A stretch of DNA of 64,000 nucleotides from Thioalkalivibrio sp. XN279. Its GTDB lineage: Bacteria > Pseudomonadota > Gammaproteobacteria > Steroidobacterales > XN24. This document shows, one piece after another, positions 21,589 to 29,788 of this stretch; within the stretch, counting starts at the first letter, position 1, and each line of letters starts with the position of its first letter. Location of the stretch: positions 1 to 64,000 of the forward strand of contig NZ_JAANBD010000027.1 in assembly GCF_011089885.1 (NCBI RefSeq), in the 5' to 3' direction. Both the position numbers and the translations under genes were made by a program. The notes beneath the pieces are model-generated. The model ran no database searches, had not been told where the DNA came from, and saw nothing but the letters and a program-made list of their open reading frames with translations.

Positions 21589-21609
21589 CTAACGCGGGTT
21601 CGAATCCCG
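21589..21609 (+). repeat. Inverted copy of the tRNA-Ser T-arm
   Basis: These 21 bases are the exact reverse complement of 21642..21662, the T-arm and flanking variable-arm base pairs of the neighbouring tRNA-Ser gene. Part of the match is expected because a T-stem is self-complementary, but the extra CTAA bases and the loop show that this is a true inverted copy. Confidence 0.85.
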
Positions 21610-21629
21610 GTCAGGAATGCGGAGATTAG

Positions 21630-21720
21630 TGGCGGAGAGGGCGGGATTCGAACCCGCGTTAGGGGGTTACCCTAAACTTGCTTTCCAAGCAAGCGCCTTC
21701 GACCGCTCGGCCACCTCTCC
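21630..21720 (-). tRNA. tRNA-Ser (anticodon GGA)
   Basis: Read on the minus strand: acceptor stem GGAGAGG pairing with CCTCTCC, D-arm with GCCGAGCGGTCGAAGGC, anticodon stem-loop CTTGC-TTGGAAA-GCAAG with anticodon GGA, a long class II variable arm (TTTAGGGTAACCCCCTAA), T-arm CGGGTTCGAATCCCG, discriminator G and encoded CCA. The long variable arm and the anticodon identify serine (UCC/UCU codons). Length is 91 nt. Confidence 0.97.
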
Positions 21721-21795
21721 ATCCGCCCCGCAGGTCACAGCCCGAGGGGGCGGGAAATGTACCCCACCCCGGGTCCGCATTCAATGAAAGCGGAC

Positions 21796-22461
21796 TCAGA
21801 GTATGGCGAGGATCCGTTCGTCGACGATACGCCAGGCGCCGTTGCTCAAGGGCAGCAGCACCAGTTCCTTGCGCACGGCGCGCTCCTCTGGCGGCTGGCC
21901 GAAGCGCTGCACAAAGCGCGCGCGCACGATACCGTCAGCAGTCTCTTCGACCTCCAGGGTGTCCAGGTCGACCCGCGTGGACGCCGGGACCTGGAAGCGA
22001 CCACGCTGCTCGGCGCGCCATTCCTCCGGCGCGCCATAGCCTTGCGGCGCATAGTCCGAGGCGTACAGCCCCAGCCACCCGTCTGCATCGCGCCCGCTCC
22101 ACAAGGCGGCCCACTGCTCCACGAATCCGGCGACGCCCGTCGCGGCGCCGCCGGGCCCCGCTACGGCCCTGGCAGCCGCAGCAGAACCTTCGGCGCGCGC
22201 GCTGCTGCTCTCCGCGTAGAAGGGCGGAGGATTGATGATGCAGTTGCCAGGGTCGTTCGCCAGGCGACCGCCGACCTCGCCCGCCGCCGGGACCCGCAGC
22301 GCCGCACGACGATCGGGCGCGTCCAGCCCCTCGGGTATCGCCAGGGACGGCCGCGCACGGGCATCCATGTAGGGTGCCGGCCCGCAGGCCGAACTCATGG
22401 CGCAGCCGGCTGTCGCCAGGCAGAGCAATAACAGGCCGAAGCCTCGCAGCAGGGATTTCAA
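21796..22461 (-). CDS. Lipoprotein with BamC-like N-terminus and NTF2-like C-terminal domain
   Basis: 221 residues. The N-terminal signal MKSLLRGFGLLLLCLATAGC ends in a weak lipobox (TAGC, Thr at -3). Residues about 30-60 (PYMDARARPSLAIPEGL, RRAALRVP) resemble the unstructured N-terminus of BamC, with Leu-x-x-Pro-x-Gly-Leu. The C-terminal part (FVEQWAALWSGRDADGWLGLY..) looks like an NTF2/SnoaL-type cone fold, not the two helix-grip domains of BamC. The TTG start overlaps the dapA stop by four bases (TTGA), and dapA-bamC is the usual order in gammaproteobacteria. A role in the outer-membrane assembly complex is possible but not shown. Confidence 0.72.
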   Translation of the reverse strand: MKSLLRGFGLLLLCLATAGCAMSSACGPAPYMDARARPSLAIPEGLDAPDRRAALRVPAAGEVGGRLANDPGNCIINPPPFYAESSSARAEGSAAAARAVAGPGGAATGVAGFVEQWAALWSGRDADGWLGLYASDYAPQGYGAPEEWRAEQRGRFQVPASTRVDLDTLEVEETADGIVRARFVQRFGQPPEERAVRKELVLLPLSNGAWRIVDERILAIL

Positions 22462-23342
22462 GACGTGTATTCCACTCCGGCGCGTAGCATGGCCGCCCGC
22501 ACCTCGTCGTAGTGAACCGGGTCGAGAGGCGTCAGCGGCAGCCTGATCCCGGCGCCGATGAGCCCCATGTGCATGACGACCCATTTTACAGGGATCGGGT
22601 TCGGTTCCACGAACAGCGCCCGGTGCAGGCCGGCAAGACGGTCGTTCAGCGCCTCAGCCTTGCGCGGCTCGCCGTGCCGGGCCGCCTCCACCATGCCGTG
22701 CATCAGCCGCGGCGCCACGTTGGCAGTGACGCTGATCACGCCGTCGCCGCCAGCCAGGAGGAAGTCCATCGCCGTGGCGTCGTCACCGCTGAGCAGGTCG
22801 AGCCGGTCGCCCAGCAGCTCGCGCAGCCGGGCGACGCGCTCGGTGCCGGGCACGGCTTCCTTGATGCCGACGATGCCCTCCACCTCCGCCAGCCGGGCCA
22901 CGGTCTCTGGCAACAGGTCGCAAGCCGTCCGCCCGGGCACGTTGTAGAGGATCACCGGCAACCCGCCGTCGCGGGCCACGGCGTGGTAGTGCAGGAACAG
23001 GCCCTGCTGGGTCGGCTTGTTGTAGTAGGGGGTCACCACCAGGGCCGCGGCCGCCCCGGCGCGTGCGGCGACTCTCGTGAGTTCGACCGCGTGGGCGGTC
23101 GCGTTGCTGCCGGTGCCGGCGATGACGCTGATCCGGCCCGCGGCCGCCTCGAGCGCGGTCCTGAGCATGGTGTCCAGCTCGGCAGCCGAAATGCAGGGCG
23201 ACTCCCCGGTGGTGCCCGCGATGACCACCGCCGCGGTCCCGGCCCCGGCGTGGAAATCGACCAGCCGGCCCAGCGCCTCGAGATCGAGGCTGCCGTCCTC
23301 GTGCATGGGCGTGACCAGGGCCACGATGCTGCCGCCGAACAT
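22458..23342 (-). CDS. dapA: 4-hydroxy-tetrahydrodipicolinate synthase
   Basis: Condenses aspartate semialdehyde and pyruvate in lysine and diaminopimelate synthesis. It has 294 residues, the normal length. Family motifs are GGSIVALVTPM at the N-terminus, AGTTGES (substrate loop), VTPYYNKPTQQG, ILYNVPGRT (catalytic Tyr) and the Schiff-base lysine in VGIKEA. The following lipoprotein gene overlaps by four bases. Confidence 0.97.
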   Translation of the reverse strand: MFGGSIVALVTPMHEDGSLDLEALGRLVDFHAGAGTAAVVIAGTTGESPCISAAELDTMLRTALEAAAGRISVIAGTGSNATAHAVELTRVAARAGAAAALVVTPYYNKPTQQGLFLHYHAVARDGGLPVILYNVPGRTACDLLPETVARLAEVEGIVGIKEAVPGTERVARLRELLGDRLDLLSGDDATAMDFLLAGGDGVISVTANVAPRLMHGMVEAARHGEPRKAEALNDRLAGLHRALFVEPNPIPVKWVVMHMGLIGAGIRLPLTPLDPVHYDEVRAAMLRAGVEYTS

Positions 23343-23497
23343 CGGCTTTCTCCGGGCGCCGGGCGCCTGACAAACTCAGCCGACGATGGTATCGGCCAGC
23401 CGCGGCAGCAGCAAGCGAGGCGGCCTGGGCAGGCGCGCTCTTCGCAGCTGTCACCGATGCGGGTAAACTGGCGGTACTACCACCCTCGACCCTTCCC

Positions 23498-24046
23498 GTG
23501 TCCGGAACCCAGCCATTGAAGCAGCTTGTTGTCATCTCCGCGGTCGGCGGCGATCGCTCCGGCGTCGTCCACGACCTCACGCGCGCCGTGCTGGATTGCG
23601 GCGGCAACATCCTCGACAGCCGCATGATCGCCCTCGGCTCCGAGTTCGCCATGCTGCTGCTGGTGAGCGGCAGCTGGCACACGCTGGCCAGGCTGGAATC
23701 CGAGCTGAAGAAGGTCGAGGAAAGCTCCGGGCTGGCGTTGTCCATGCGCCGGACCGAGGAGCGCGCGCCGCGCGCCGACATGCTGCCCTACGCGATCGAC
23801 GTGGTCTGCCTCGACCAGCCCGGCATCGTGTACAACCTGGCGAGCTTTTTCGCCAGCCGCGACATCGACATCGCGGAGATGGCCACCCGCAGCTACTCCG
23901 CGGCCCATACCGGTGCGCCCATGTTCTCGGTGCAGATGACCGTCAACATCCCGGGCAACCTGCAGATTTCAGCGCTGCGCGACGAGTTCATGGACTTCTG
24001 CGACCATCTCAACCTCGACGCCATCATGGAGCCCGTCAAGGGCTGA
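23498..24046 (+). CDS. gcvR: Glycine cleavage system regulator GcvR-like, two ACT domains
   Basis: 182 residues made of two ACT domains (about 8-85 and 95-175), as in GcvR, which in E. coli binds GcvA and represses the gcv operon. Motifs: LVVISAVGGDRSGVVHDLTRAV and AIDVVCLDQPGIVYNLASFF. No gcv gene is in the window. The GTG at 23498 lacks a ribosome-binding site; a TTG at 23516 (MKQLVVIS) has GGAA eight bases upstream and may be the true start. bcp follows after 20 bases, an arrangement also seen in E. coli. Confidence 0.85.
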   Translation: MSGTQPLKQLVVISAVGGDRSGVVHDLTRAVLDCGGNILDSRMIALGSEFAMLLLVSGSWHTLARLESELKKVEESSGLALSMRRTEERAPRADMLPYAIDVVCLDQPGIVYNLASFFASRDIDIAEMATRSYSAAHTGAPMFSVQMTVNIPGNLQISALRDEFMDFCDHLNLDAIMEPVKG

Positions 24047-24066
24047 AGCACCAGGAGGAACCCGAC

Positions 24067-24534
24067 ATGGCCAACGCCGTCATCGGCAAGAAGGTACCCA
24101 CGTTCAAGCTGCCCGTCACGGGCGACAAGGCGCTCGGCCTGGGCGATTTCAAGGGACGCAAGCTCGTCATCTATTTCTATCCCAAGGACGACACCCCCGG
24201 TTGCACGACCGAGGGCCAGGGCTTCAGGGACCACTACAAGGCCTTCCAGAAGGCCGGCGCCGAGATCGTCGGCGTGTCCCGCGACAGCGTGGCCTCGCAT
24301 GAAAAGTTCAAGGCGAAGTACGAGTTCCCCTTCGATCTCATCTCCGATCCGGACGAGAAGCTGTGCGCGATGTTCGACGTGATGAAAGAGAAAAACATGT
24401 ACGGCCGCAAGTCCATGGGCGTCGAGCGCAGCACTTTCCTCATCGATGAGAAAGGCGTGCTGCGCCAGGAGTGGCGCAAGGTCAAGGTGCCGGGCCACGT
24501 CGAGGCGGTCCTGGAGGCCGTGAAAGCCCTTTGA
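24067..24534 (+). CDS. bcp: Thioredoxin-dependent peroxiredoxin BCP/PrxQ type
   Basis: Reduces hydrogen peroxide and organic hydroperoxides in the cytoplasm. It has 155 residues. The peroxidatic Cys46 is in DDTPGCTTEGQGF. The usual resolving Cys five residues later (TPGCxxxxC) is Gly here. The only other Cys is Cys100 (DEKLCAMF), which aligns with a non-resolving Cys in E. coli, so this enzyme may be 1-Cys. A strong Shine-Dalgarno sequence (AGGAGGA) precedes the ATG, and the gene probably shares a transcript with gcvR. Confidence 0.95.
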   Translation: MANAVIGKKVPTFKLPVTGDKALGLGDFKGRKLVIYFYPKDDTPGCTTEGQGFRDHYKAFQKAGAEIVGVSRDSVASHEKFKAKYEFPFDLISDPDEKLCAMFDVMKEKNMYGRKSMGVERSTFLIDEKGVLRQEWRKVKVPGHVEAVLEAVKAL

Positions 24535-24583
24535 TCCGACACCGCGTTCGTCTGAGCAACCGTCCCGCGAGGCAGGAATTCTC

Positions 24584-25993
24584 GTGAGCAAACCGGAAGA
24601 CACGCGGCGCGTGTTCGTGCTGGACACGAACGTGCTGATGCACGACCCGAGTGCGCTGTTCCGTTTCGACGAGCACGACATCCACCTTCCGATGGTGGTG
24701 CTCGAGGAACTCGACGCCAACAAGAAAGGCATGTCCGAAGCCGCGCGCAACGTGCGCCAGGTGAGCCGGTTCATCGACCAGATGATCCACGGCGCGGACA
24801 AGCAGCACATAGACCACGGCATCGAGATCCCGGGCGAGCACCGCCTCAACGGTCCCGGCAACCGGCGGCCCGGACGGCTGTTCTTCCAGACCCGCCCCAA
24901 CCAGGCGCTGCTGCCGGACACGCTGCCGGGAAGCCGCGCCGACAACTCCATCCTCGAGAACTGCCTGATGCTGCAGGAGGCGCACCCTGACGCGCGGGTG
25001 ACGCTGGTGTCCAAGGACATCAACCTGCGCATCAAGGCGACCATTCTTGGCGTCCACGCCGAGGACTACTTCAACGATCGCACCCTCGAGGACGCCGACC
25101 TCCTGTACGGCGGCGCCGAGGCGCTGGCGCCCGATTTCTGGGAGGCGCACAGCACGGCGATGGACTCCTGGAAGGAGGATGGCCGGACCTTCTACCGGGT
25201 GCGGGGCGAGCGCGTGCCGCACTGGCAGGTCAACGAGTTCATTTACCTCGACGACGAGAGCCAGTTCGAGGCGATCGTGCGCGAAACCGACGGCGACAGT
25301 GCAGTCATCGAACTGGCACAGAGCTACCGCGGCCGCAACACCATCTGGGGTGTGACCGCGCGCAATCGCGAGCAGAACTTCGCGCTCAACCTGCTGATGT
25401 CAGAGAACGTTGATTTCGTCACCGTGCTCGGGCCGGCCGGCACCGGCAAGACGCTCCTGACCCTGGCCGCGGCGCTCGCCCAGACCATGGACCAGGGGCG
25501 TTTCCGCGAAATCATCATGACCCGGGTCACCGTGCCGTTGGGCGAGGACATCGGCTTCCTGCCGGGGACCGAGGAAGAGAAGATGGAGCCCTGGATGGGC
25601 GCCTTGATGGACAACCTCGAGGTCCTGACGCAAAGCCAGGAAGGCGGCGAATGGGGCCGCGCCGCAACCCAGGACCTGTTGCGCAGCCGCATCAAGATCC
25701 GCTCCCTCAACTTCATGCGCGGACGCACTTTCCTCAACCGTTTCATCATCATAGACGAGGCCCAGAACCTGACCCCGAAGCAGATGAAAGCGCTCATCAC
25801 GCGTGCCGGGCCGGGCACCAAGGTGCTATGCCTGGGCAACGTCTCGCAGATCGACACCCCTTACCTGACCGAGACCACGTCCGGCCTGACCTACGTGGTG
25901 AACCGGTTCCGCGGCTGGCCGCATGCCGGCCACGTCACCCTCATGCGCGGCGAGCGCTCGCGGCTCGCGGACTTTGCCTCTGAATCCCTTTAG
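24584..25993 (+). CDS. PIN-PhoH family ATPase
   Basis: 469 residues. The N-terminal PIN-type nuclease domain (about 5-150) has FVLDTNVLMHDPSAL and LEELDANKKG with acidic metal ligands. The C-terminal PhoH-type P-loop ATPase domain has Walker A GPAGTGKTLL and Walker B FIIIDEAQNLTPKQMKALI. PIN-PhoH proteins elsewhere are RNA helicases with ribonuclease activity, so an RNA-processing role is likely. The GTG at 24584 has AGGA six to seven bases upstream. It follows bcp by 49 bases. Confidence 0.92.
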   Translation: MSKPEDTRRVFVLDTNVLMHDPSALFRFDEHDIHLPMVVLEELDANKKGMSEAARNVRQVSRFIDQMIHGADKQHIDHGIEIPGEHRLNGPGNRRPGRLFFQTRPNQALLPDTLPGSRADNSILENCLMLQEAHPDARVTLVSKDINLRIKATILGVHAEDYFNDRTLEDADLLYGGAEALAPDFWEAHSTAMDSWKEDGRTFYRVRGERVPHWQVNEFIYLDDESQFEAIVRETDGDSAVIELAQSYRGRNTIWGVTARNREQNFALNLLMSENVDFVTVLGPAGTGKTLLTLAAALAQTMDQGRFREIIMTRVTVPLGEDIGFLPGTEEEKMEPWMGALMDNLEVLTQSQEGGEWGRAATQDLLRSRIKIRSLNFMRGRTFLNRFIIIDEAQNLTPKQMKALITRAGPGTKVLCLGNVSQIDTPYLTETTSGLTYVVNRFRGWPHAGHVTLMRGERSRLADFASESL

Positions 25994-26042
25994 GGCCGGG
26001 AACCGCCTGCTGGCGCTGGCTGTCCTACGTTAGGCAAGGGGT

Positions 26043-27518
26043 ATGCCCCGCTCCGGATTTGTCATGCTCAAACGACTCGCCATCCTGCTCACTGCAAGCC
26101 TGCTGACCGCGGTCGCCGGCGCGGAGCCACGCTGGGACCTGCCGGATATCGGCAGCCCGGCGGACACGGTCTTCACGCGCAGCCAGGCCGAAGCCATCGG
26201 GCGCACGGTGCTGCGCCAGCTGCGCGAGCAGGGTGTGGTGCTCGAGGACCCGGAGGTCGCCGAGTACATCACCGACCTGGGCCGGCGCATCGCACCCCAC
26301 GCCCATGACGGCGAACACCGCTTCGCCTTCTTCGTCGTGGACGAGGACCAGATCAACGCCTTCGCGCTGCCCGGCGGCTACATCGGCATCAATACCGGGC
26401 TGATCACCGCGACGCGCAGTGAAAGCGAGCTGGCGGGCGTGCTGGCGCACGAAATCGCACACGTCAGCCAGAACCACATCGCGCGGCGCATCCAGGGCAC
26501 CGGCAAGACCGGGATCCTCGCCACCGCGGCTATTCTCGCCGCCATCCTGCTCGGCGCCGGCGGGGACGTGCTGCCCGCTGCGATCGCCAGCGCCCAGGGC
26601 CTGGCGATGCAGGAGCAGATCAACTACACCCGCGCCAACGAGTACGAGGCCGACCGCGTGGGCCTGGAGTATCTCGCCCGCGCCGGTTTCGACCCCATGG
26701 GCATGCCGTCCTTTTTCGAAGTTTTGTCGCGGCAGGCTGCCATGCCCGGCTCGCGGCTGCCCGAGTTCCTCCAGACCCACCCTCTCTCCACCACCCGGAT
26801 GGCCGAGACGCGCGACCGCGCCGAACGCACCGAGGTGGCCGAGGTGCGCGAGAGCCGGAGCTATGCGCTCATGAAGGCGCGGGTCCAGGTCCTCAATGCC
26901 CGCTCCTCGGACCAGGCGCTGGCCCGCTTCGAGTCCCAACTCGCCGCCGGCGAGGACAGGTCGAGCGCGGACTTGTATGGTTACGGCCTCGCGCTCTTGC
27001 GGGCGGGCCGTTACCCGGAGGCCGTGGCCGTCCTGGAGCCCCTGCTTGCCGCCGACGAGAACGTCGTGGTGTTTCACTCCGCCCTGGGCGAGGCCCTGAT
27101 CCTCGCCGGGCGCGAGGCTGAGGGACTCGCCGTGTTCGAGCGCGCCGTGGCCCTGTTCCCGCGTAACCGCCCGCTGGTGGTGCGGTACGCCGAAGCCCTG
27201 TTGCGCACGCAAAACTTCGAGCGCGCGCACGCGGTCCTGCTGGACCTGTTCAACACCGTGCGCCCGACCCCGGCCCAGGTGCGGCTCATCGCCAACGCGG
27301 CGGACGCCGCGGGGTTGCCGGCCGAGGCTCTTTTCTACCTCTCGGAGTATCATCTGCTCAACGGCGACCTGCCCATGGCGCTGGACAAGCTCCGCCTGGC
27401 GCTGTTGCAGCCCGGGTTGCAGCCCTGGCAACAGGCGCGCTTTGAGGCACGGATGGCCGAGCTCGAGCCCTTCCTGGCAGGCCGCAGAGCCAGGCGCACG
27501 GAGACCAGTAAGCAATAA
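26043..27518 (+). CDS. bepA: Periplasmic M48 metalloprotease with TPR region, BepA/YfgC-like
   Basis: Zinc metalloprotease and chaperone that checks the assembly of outer-membrane proteins such as LptD. It has 491 residues: a signal peptide (MLKRLAILLTASLLTAVAGA after a short extension), the M48 domain with HEIAH near residue 137 and the third ligand region NEYEADRVGLEYLARAGFDP, and a helical TPR-like C-terminal half. The ATG at 26043 has AGG seven bases upstream; ATG 26064 would give a more typical signal peptide. The stop shares one base with the start of mlaA. Confidence 0.92.
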   Translation: MPRSGFVMLKRLAILLTASLLTAVAGAEPRWDLPDIGSPADTVFTRSQAEAIGRTVLRQLREQGVVLEDPEVAEYITDLGRRIAPHAHDGEHRFAFFVVDEDQINAFALPGGYIGINTGLITATRSESELAGVLAHEIAHVSQNHIARRIQGTGKTGILATAAILAAILLGAGGDVLPAAIASAQGLAMQEQINYTRANEYEADRVGLEYLARAGFDPMGMPSFFEVLSRQAAMPGSRLPEFLQTHPLSTTRMAETRDRAERTEVAEVRESRSYALMKARVQVLNARSSDQALARFESQLAAGEDRSSADLYGYGLALLRAGRYPEAVAVLEPLLAADENVVVFHSALGEALILAGREAEGLAVFERAVALFPRNRPLVVRYAEALLRTQNFERAHAVLLDLFNTVRPTPAQVRLIANAADAAGLPAEALFYLSEYHLLNGDLPMALDKLRLALLQPGLQPWQQARFEARMAELEPFLAGRRARRTETSKQ

Positions 27519-28312
27519 TGAACACGGAACAGGGACTGACTCCCCCCGCCCATGCTCCGGCACGCGGCCGCGCGGCCGTGCGCCGCGCCGCAAGGCCGCT
27601 GCTGCTCGCGCTGCTGTTGCTCGGCGCCACCGGTTGCGCCACCGTCCCCGCCGAACAGGATGAGGCCAGCGCCTACGATCCGTTCGAGCCGCTCAATCGC
27701 AAGGTCTTCGCCTTCAACCAGGCCACCGATCGCGTGTTGCTGCGGCCGCTCGCGCGTGGCTACGACCGCTTCGTGCCCGATCCCGTCAAGACCGGCGTGG
27801 GCAATTTTTTTGACAACCTGTCGGCGCCGATCTGGGTGCTCAACCACCTCCTGCAGGGCAACCCGGGGGACGCGGCACGCCAGACGGGCCGGTTCCTGAT
27901 GAATTCCACGTTCGGGCTGGGAGGCGTCCTCGACCCGGCCAGCCGCAACGGCCTGCCCGAGAACACGGCCCGTTTCGACCAGACTTTCGGCAAGTGGGGG
28001 ATTCCCTCGGGCCCCTTCATCATGGTGCCCTTCCTGGGACCGAACACGCCGCGCAGCGCCGTCGGCTGGTACGCGCGTTTGCAGACCGACGTCATCTGGA
28101 ACAGGCTGGAAGACAACCGCAGCCTGCGAGACAAGCTCACGGTGCTGCAGTTCGTCGAGCTGCGCCATCGCCTGCTGCGGTTTGACCGGATGATTGACGA
28201 GGCGCCGGACCCCTACATCTTCGTGCGCGAATCCTACCGCCAGCGCATGGAGTTCGAGATCCGCGGCGATGTCGATCTCGAGGAAGAGTTCGACTTCGAC
28301 GACGACCCCTGA
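27518..28312 (+). CDS. mlaA: Outer-membrane lipoprotein MlaA (VacJ)
   Basis: Removes mislocalised phospholipids from the outer leaflet of the outer membrane and passes them to MlaC. It has 264 residues. The lipoprotein signal ends in LLLLGATGC. The family core is clear: YDPFEPLNRKVFAFNQATDR, FFDNLSAPI, GRFLMNSTFGLGG, FDQTFGKWGIPSGPF, PFLGPNTPRSAVG. The C-terminus is highly acidic (EEEFDFDDDP). It is coupled to bepA (TAATG) and faces the mlaFEDCB operon tail to tail, so the whole Mla pathway is encoded here. Confidence 0.96.
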   Translation: MNTEQGLTPPAHAPARGRAAVRRAARPLLLALLLLGATGCATVPAEQDEASAYDPFEPLNRKVFAFNQATDRVLLRPLARGYDRFVPDPVKTGVGNFFDNLSAPIWVLNHLLQGNPGDAARQTGRFLMNSTFGLGGVLDPASRNGLPENTARFDQTFGKWGIPSGPFIMVPFLGPNTPRSAVGWYARLQTDVIWNRLEDNRSLRDKLTVLQFVELRHRLLRFDRMIDEAPDPYIFVRESYRQRMEFEIRGDVDLEEEFDFDDDP

Positions 28313-28330
28313 GGCGGCCGCCGCGCCTCA
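28310..28330. terminator. Inverted repeat spanning the stop codons of mlaA and mlaB
   Basis: A 7-bp perfect inverted repeat (TGAGGCG / CGCCTCA) with a 7-base loop contains the mlaA stop codon in its left arm and the mlaB stop codon in its right arm. It could terminate or protect both convergent messages. No T run follows. Confidence 0.4.
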
Positions 28331-28678
28331 CTCGGACGACCAGCGCTCCGCGCGATGCAGCATGTCTTCCACCTCGCTGATCTGGGCGATCGCCATCAAT
28401 TGCGCCGGAACGTGGTGAAACTGGATCTCGCGCGCATTGTTACGCGCCCAGTTGACCCATTCCAGCAGCAACGCGAGGCCGGCGCTGTCGGCGCGCCGCA
28501 CGCCTGAAAGGTCGAGCTCGATCACGGCATGGTCCCGGAACAGCTTGCGGCTGCGCGCCAGTGCGGCGCTCGCGGTGCTGAAGTCGAGCTCGCCCTCGAC
28601 CCGGAAGCGCCCGTCCCCTTGCGGCTGGAACTCGACGTCCGCGTCGCCGCCGGAAGGTTCCAGCGCGCCCGGGTTCAA
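28328..28678 (-). CDS. mlaB: STAS-domain protein MlaB
   Basis: Cytoplasmic STAS subunit of the MlaFEDB phospholipid transporter. It has 116 residues, slightly longer than E. coli MlaB. The STAS core FRVEGELDFSTASAAL and the loop DLSGVRRADSAGLALLLEW with the conserved Ser are visible. It overlaps the end of mlaC by four bases (ATGA) and is the last gene of the operon. Confidence 0.9.
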   Translation of the reverse strand: MNPGALEPSGGDADVEFQPQGDGRFRVEGELDFSTASAALARSRKLFRDHAVIELDLSGVRRADSAGLALLLEWVNWARNNAREIQFHHVPAQLMAIAQISEVEDMLHRAERWSSE

Positions 28679-29304
28679 GAGCCGCTGCTGCTGTCGGGCA
28701 GCGACGCCTGGAGCTCGTCGATCACAGCCTGGATGCCCTTGGCCCGAAACTCGCTGGCGTACTGGTTGCGATAGGTCGTGAGATAGGAGATGCCCTCGAC
28801 GATGACGTCGAAGACCTTCCAGCTGCCGTCATGGAAACGCAGCCGGTAGCTGATCGGCACCACGGTCCCATCGGTCAGCTTCACCTCCGAGTCGACCACC
28901 GCCAGGCCCTTGTCCGGGTCCCCGCGGGTCCCGGTGATCTTGAGCTGGTCCGAGTTGTACTCGAGGATGCCCTCGCCGTAGCTGTCCAGCAGCTTGCGAT
29001 ACAGCCCGTTGATAAAGGCCTCGCGCTGCTCCGGCGTGGCCTCGCGCCAGTAGCGACCCATCACGGCCTGGCCCGTGGCGCTACGGTCCCAGCGCGGCAG
29101 CAACACCTCGTCCACGATGGCAAACAGCGCGGCGCGGTCCTGTTTCAGCTCTTCGCGGCGGCCGTCGATGGCCTGTATCGTCAGCTCGGACGCTTCGCGG
29201 ATGACCTGCTCGGGGCCGGGCTGCGTCTCCGCGAGTGCCGGAGCTGCCGCGATCGCCATCAACGCGACCAGGGACAGGGTGATTCTCATGCTCAGTGCTT
29301 TCAT
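28675..29304 (-). CDS. mlaC: Periplasmic phospholipid-binding protein MlaC
   Basis: Carries phospholipid between MlaA in the outer membrane and MlaD in the inner membrane. It has 209 residues. A signal peptide (MRITLSLVALMAIAAAPALA, with five extra residues before it) precedes the Tol-Ttg2 domain: PRWDRSATGQAVMGRYW, FINGLYRKLLDSYGEGI, SYRLRFHDGSWKVFDVIVEGISYLT in part. It lies 13 bases after mlaD. Confidence 0.96.
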   Translation of the reverse strand: MKALSMRITLSLVALMAIAAAPALAETQPGPEQVIREASELTIQAIDGRREELKQDRAALFAIVDEVLLPRWDRSATGQAVMGRYWREATPEQREAFINGLYRKLLDSYGEGILEYNSDQLKITGTRGDPDKGLAVVDSEVKLTDGTVVPISYRLRFHDGSWKVFDVIVEGISYLTTYRNQYASEFRAKGIQAVIDELQASLPDSSSGS

Positions 29305-29317
29305 ATGCTTCTCTCGG

Positions 29318-29785
29318 CTATTCGTCGCCGCCCGCCTGGCTGAACAGGTACTTGCTGATCAACTGCTCCAGCACCACGGCGGACTGGGTAAAAAGGATCT
29401 CGTCACCATCCGCGAAATATTCCTCGGCCCCACCCGGCTGGAGGCCGATGTACTGGCCCCCCAGGATGCCGGCCGTCAGGATGCTGGCGTCCGAATCGTT
29501 GGGGATCTGGTCGTATTCCGCCCCGATGCGCATGGTCACCACGGCCTCCAGCCGCTCCGAGTCGAACTCGATCGCCGTCACGCGCCCGATCTGGACGCCG
29601 GAGATGGACACCGGAGACCGGACCTTCAGCGTCCCGACCTGGTCGAAACGTGCTTGCAGCTCGTAGCCCTGGTCCCCGGCGTAGGCGTCGAAGGTCGTCA
29701 CCCGGGTGGTAAGGAAAAACAGGGCCAGTATGCCCATGAAGACAAACAATCCGGTCCCGAGTTCCACTGCCCGCGTCTGTTGCAT
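29318..29785 (-). CDS. mlaD: MCE-domain protein MlaD
   Basis: Membrane-anchored MCE subunit that forms the periplasmic hexameric ring of the MlaFEDB complex. It has 155 residues: one N-terminal transmembrane helix (GTGLFVFMGILALFFLTTRV) and a single MCE domain (YELQARFDQVGTLKVRSPV, SGVQIGRVTAI, TAGILGGQYIGLQPGG). The start lies three bases after the mlaE stop, with AGGA upstream. Confidence 0.96.
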   Translation of the reverse strand: MQQTRAVELGTGLFVFMGILALFFLTTRVTTFDAYAGDQGYELQARFDQVGTLKVRSPVSISGVQIGRVTAIEFDSERLEAVVTMRIGAEYDQIPNDSDASILTAGILGGQYIGLQPGGAEEYFADGDEILFTQSAVVLEQLISKYLFSQAGGDE

Positions 29786-29788
29786 CTC

